A stretch of 64,000 nt of DNA from Fusibacter ferrireducens (GTDB lineage Bacteria > Bacillota > Clostridia > Peptostreptococcales > Acidaminobacteraceae), in the NCBI RefSeq assembly GCF_015352425.1, contig NZ_JADKNH010000005.1, forward strand, positions 124,001 through 188,000. The letters run 5' to 3'. Of the stretch, positions 63,444-64,000 are shown piece by piece. A program made the translations under genes and the position numbers. The number at the start of each line of letters is the position of its first letter. Position 1 is the first letter of the stretch. The notes beneath the pieces were generated by a model. The model had not been told where the DNA came from. It made no database searches and saw nothing but the letters and a program-made list of their open reading frames with translations.

Positions 63444-64000
63444 TTATAGCTCGCTTGTGCTATCGCGATTTATAATTTGAAATCCGAGTATATACTTTCT
63501 TATGATGGAGGGCTCTTGGATGTTTTCAATAACAAATTGAGCGGCAACTTCACCAGAATGAAAGTAATCGAATTTAATGGAAGTGATCGAAGGATTGAAA
63601 AAGACGGAGATTTCGAGATCGTCAAACCCTGCAACAGAGACATCTTCTGGTATGGATAACCCCTGACTTTGGAGATAATTGATTGCGCCAATGGCCAAGT
63701 AGTCTGTCGCTGCAAAAACAGCAGTAGGTTTTATTACAGACTTTGAAAAGACATGTTTTGCACCTTCAAATCCCGATTGAAGCTCAAAAGAGCCCTCGTA
63801 AATATAATCGATGTTCAATGGCAAATCATGTGTTCTGAGTGCATCTGTGTAACCCAGTTTACGTTCTTGTCCTACTGGGGAACGTTCCTTGTCAATGCCA
63901 ATAAAGGCAATTTGTTTATGACCTTGACGAATAAAGTGCTCCACAATTGCTTTGGAAGACTTATACTCATCGTATGAGACCACACTTCTCTTAATCAAAG
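63444..64000 (-). CDS. LacI family regulator, C-terminal part (5' end outside window)
   Basis: The 184-residue frame is open to the window edge, so the HTH is not visible. What remains is the periplasmic-binding-like effector domain: GHKQIAFIGIDKERSPVGQERKLGY, PTAVFAATDYLAIGAINYLQ, GLSIPEDVSVAGFDDLEIS and NPSITSIKFDYFHSG, which define LacI/GalR regulators. It probably senses a sugar; target genes would be beyond the window. Confidence 0.9.
   Translation of the reverse strand, partial: LIKRSVVSYDEYKSSKAIVEHFIRQGHKQIAFIGIDKERSPVGQERKLGYTDALRTHDLPLNIDYIYEGSFELQSGFEGAKHVFSKSVIKPTAVFAATDYLAIGAINYLQSQGLSIPEDVSVAGFDDLEISVFFNPSITSIKFDYFHSGEVAAQFVIENIQEPSIIRKYILGFQIINRDSTSEL

Noticed and set aside
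1-64000. rRNA, tRNA, CRISPR or intact insertion sequence
   Set aside because: No cloverleaf-like gene with TTC-type loop, no regularly spaced repeats and no full transposase were found by eye; a dedicated scan could still find a weak one.

Overview
The window reads as part of the chromosome of a low-GC, anaerobic Gram-positive bacterium of the Clostridia type. This is an inference from gene content and AT-rich spacers with strong AGGAGG-like ribosome sites: an Agr quorum-sensing locus, an electron-confurcating lactate dehydrogenase operon, LytTR and 7TMR-DISM signalling, a MocR regulator, a beta-keto acid cleavage enzyme, and flavin-linked reductases with an ApbE flavin transferase. No rRNA, tRNA, CRISPR array or intact insertion sequence was seen.

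Layout. 1-5.6 kb: a partial Fic gene, then a lysR-apbE pair divergent from an NAD(P)H:FMN reductase and a three-domain flavoprotein reductase. 6.1-8.6 kb: small zinc-ribbon and membrane proteins. 8.7-13.8 kb: a CapA-like/asparaginase pair, three tiny ORFs, a YciI protein and threonine synthase. 14-20.4 kb: a MalT-like LAL regulator with a DUF4386 protein, then DUF3870, two copies of an undescribed-looking structured RNA with terminators, a BKACE enzyme and an AtoE-type transporter. 20.7-23.2 kb: a graveyard of gene fragments (GNAT, MsrA, two SLH pieces) around two intact flavin/Fe-S genes. 23.3-29.6 kb: agrA-agrC converging on agrB-agrD, next to a secreted protein and a MacB-type ABC system. 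agrD is a 54-residue gene with a predicted serine (lactone) autoinducer. 29.8-35 kb: a 7TMR-DISM kinase with a REC-winged helix-BTAD regulator, and a U32 protein. 35.3-41 kb: codB-like permease, DUF917 and HyuA-like genes under a PucR regulator. 41.2-45.6 kb: lctA-like regulator and lctBCD. 45.7-53.8 kb: PatB/MalY, a lipoprotein, LysE exporter/MocR pair, M20 amidohydrolase, diguanylate cyclase. 54-56.5 kb: polar amino-acid ABC importer behind a structured attenuator leader. 56.7-64 kb: Crp-like regulator, TruA paralogue, MerR, a flavinylated lipoprotein reductase, a tandem 101-bp repeat, a V4R sensor with class III cyclase, and a partial LacI regulator.

How it fits together. ApbE can flavinylate the two FMN_bind proteins (one cytoplasmic, one exported), giving NAD(P)H-linked reduction of organic acceptors. 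Lactate oxidation by LctBCD would supply electrons. Several small catabolic modules (BKACE, HyuA/DUF917, M20, PatB, asparaginase) suggest growth on amino acids and N-heterocycles. The most novel-looking element is the tandem RNA at 17640-18066: its basal stem shares a strand with the terminator, and the two copies differ by base changes that keep the predicted helices paired.
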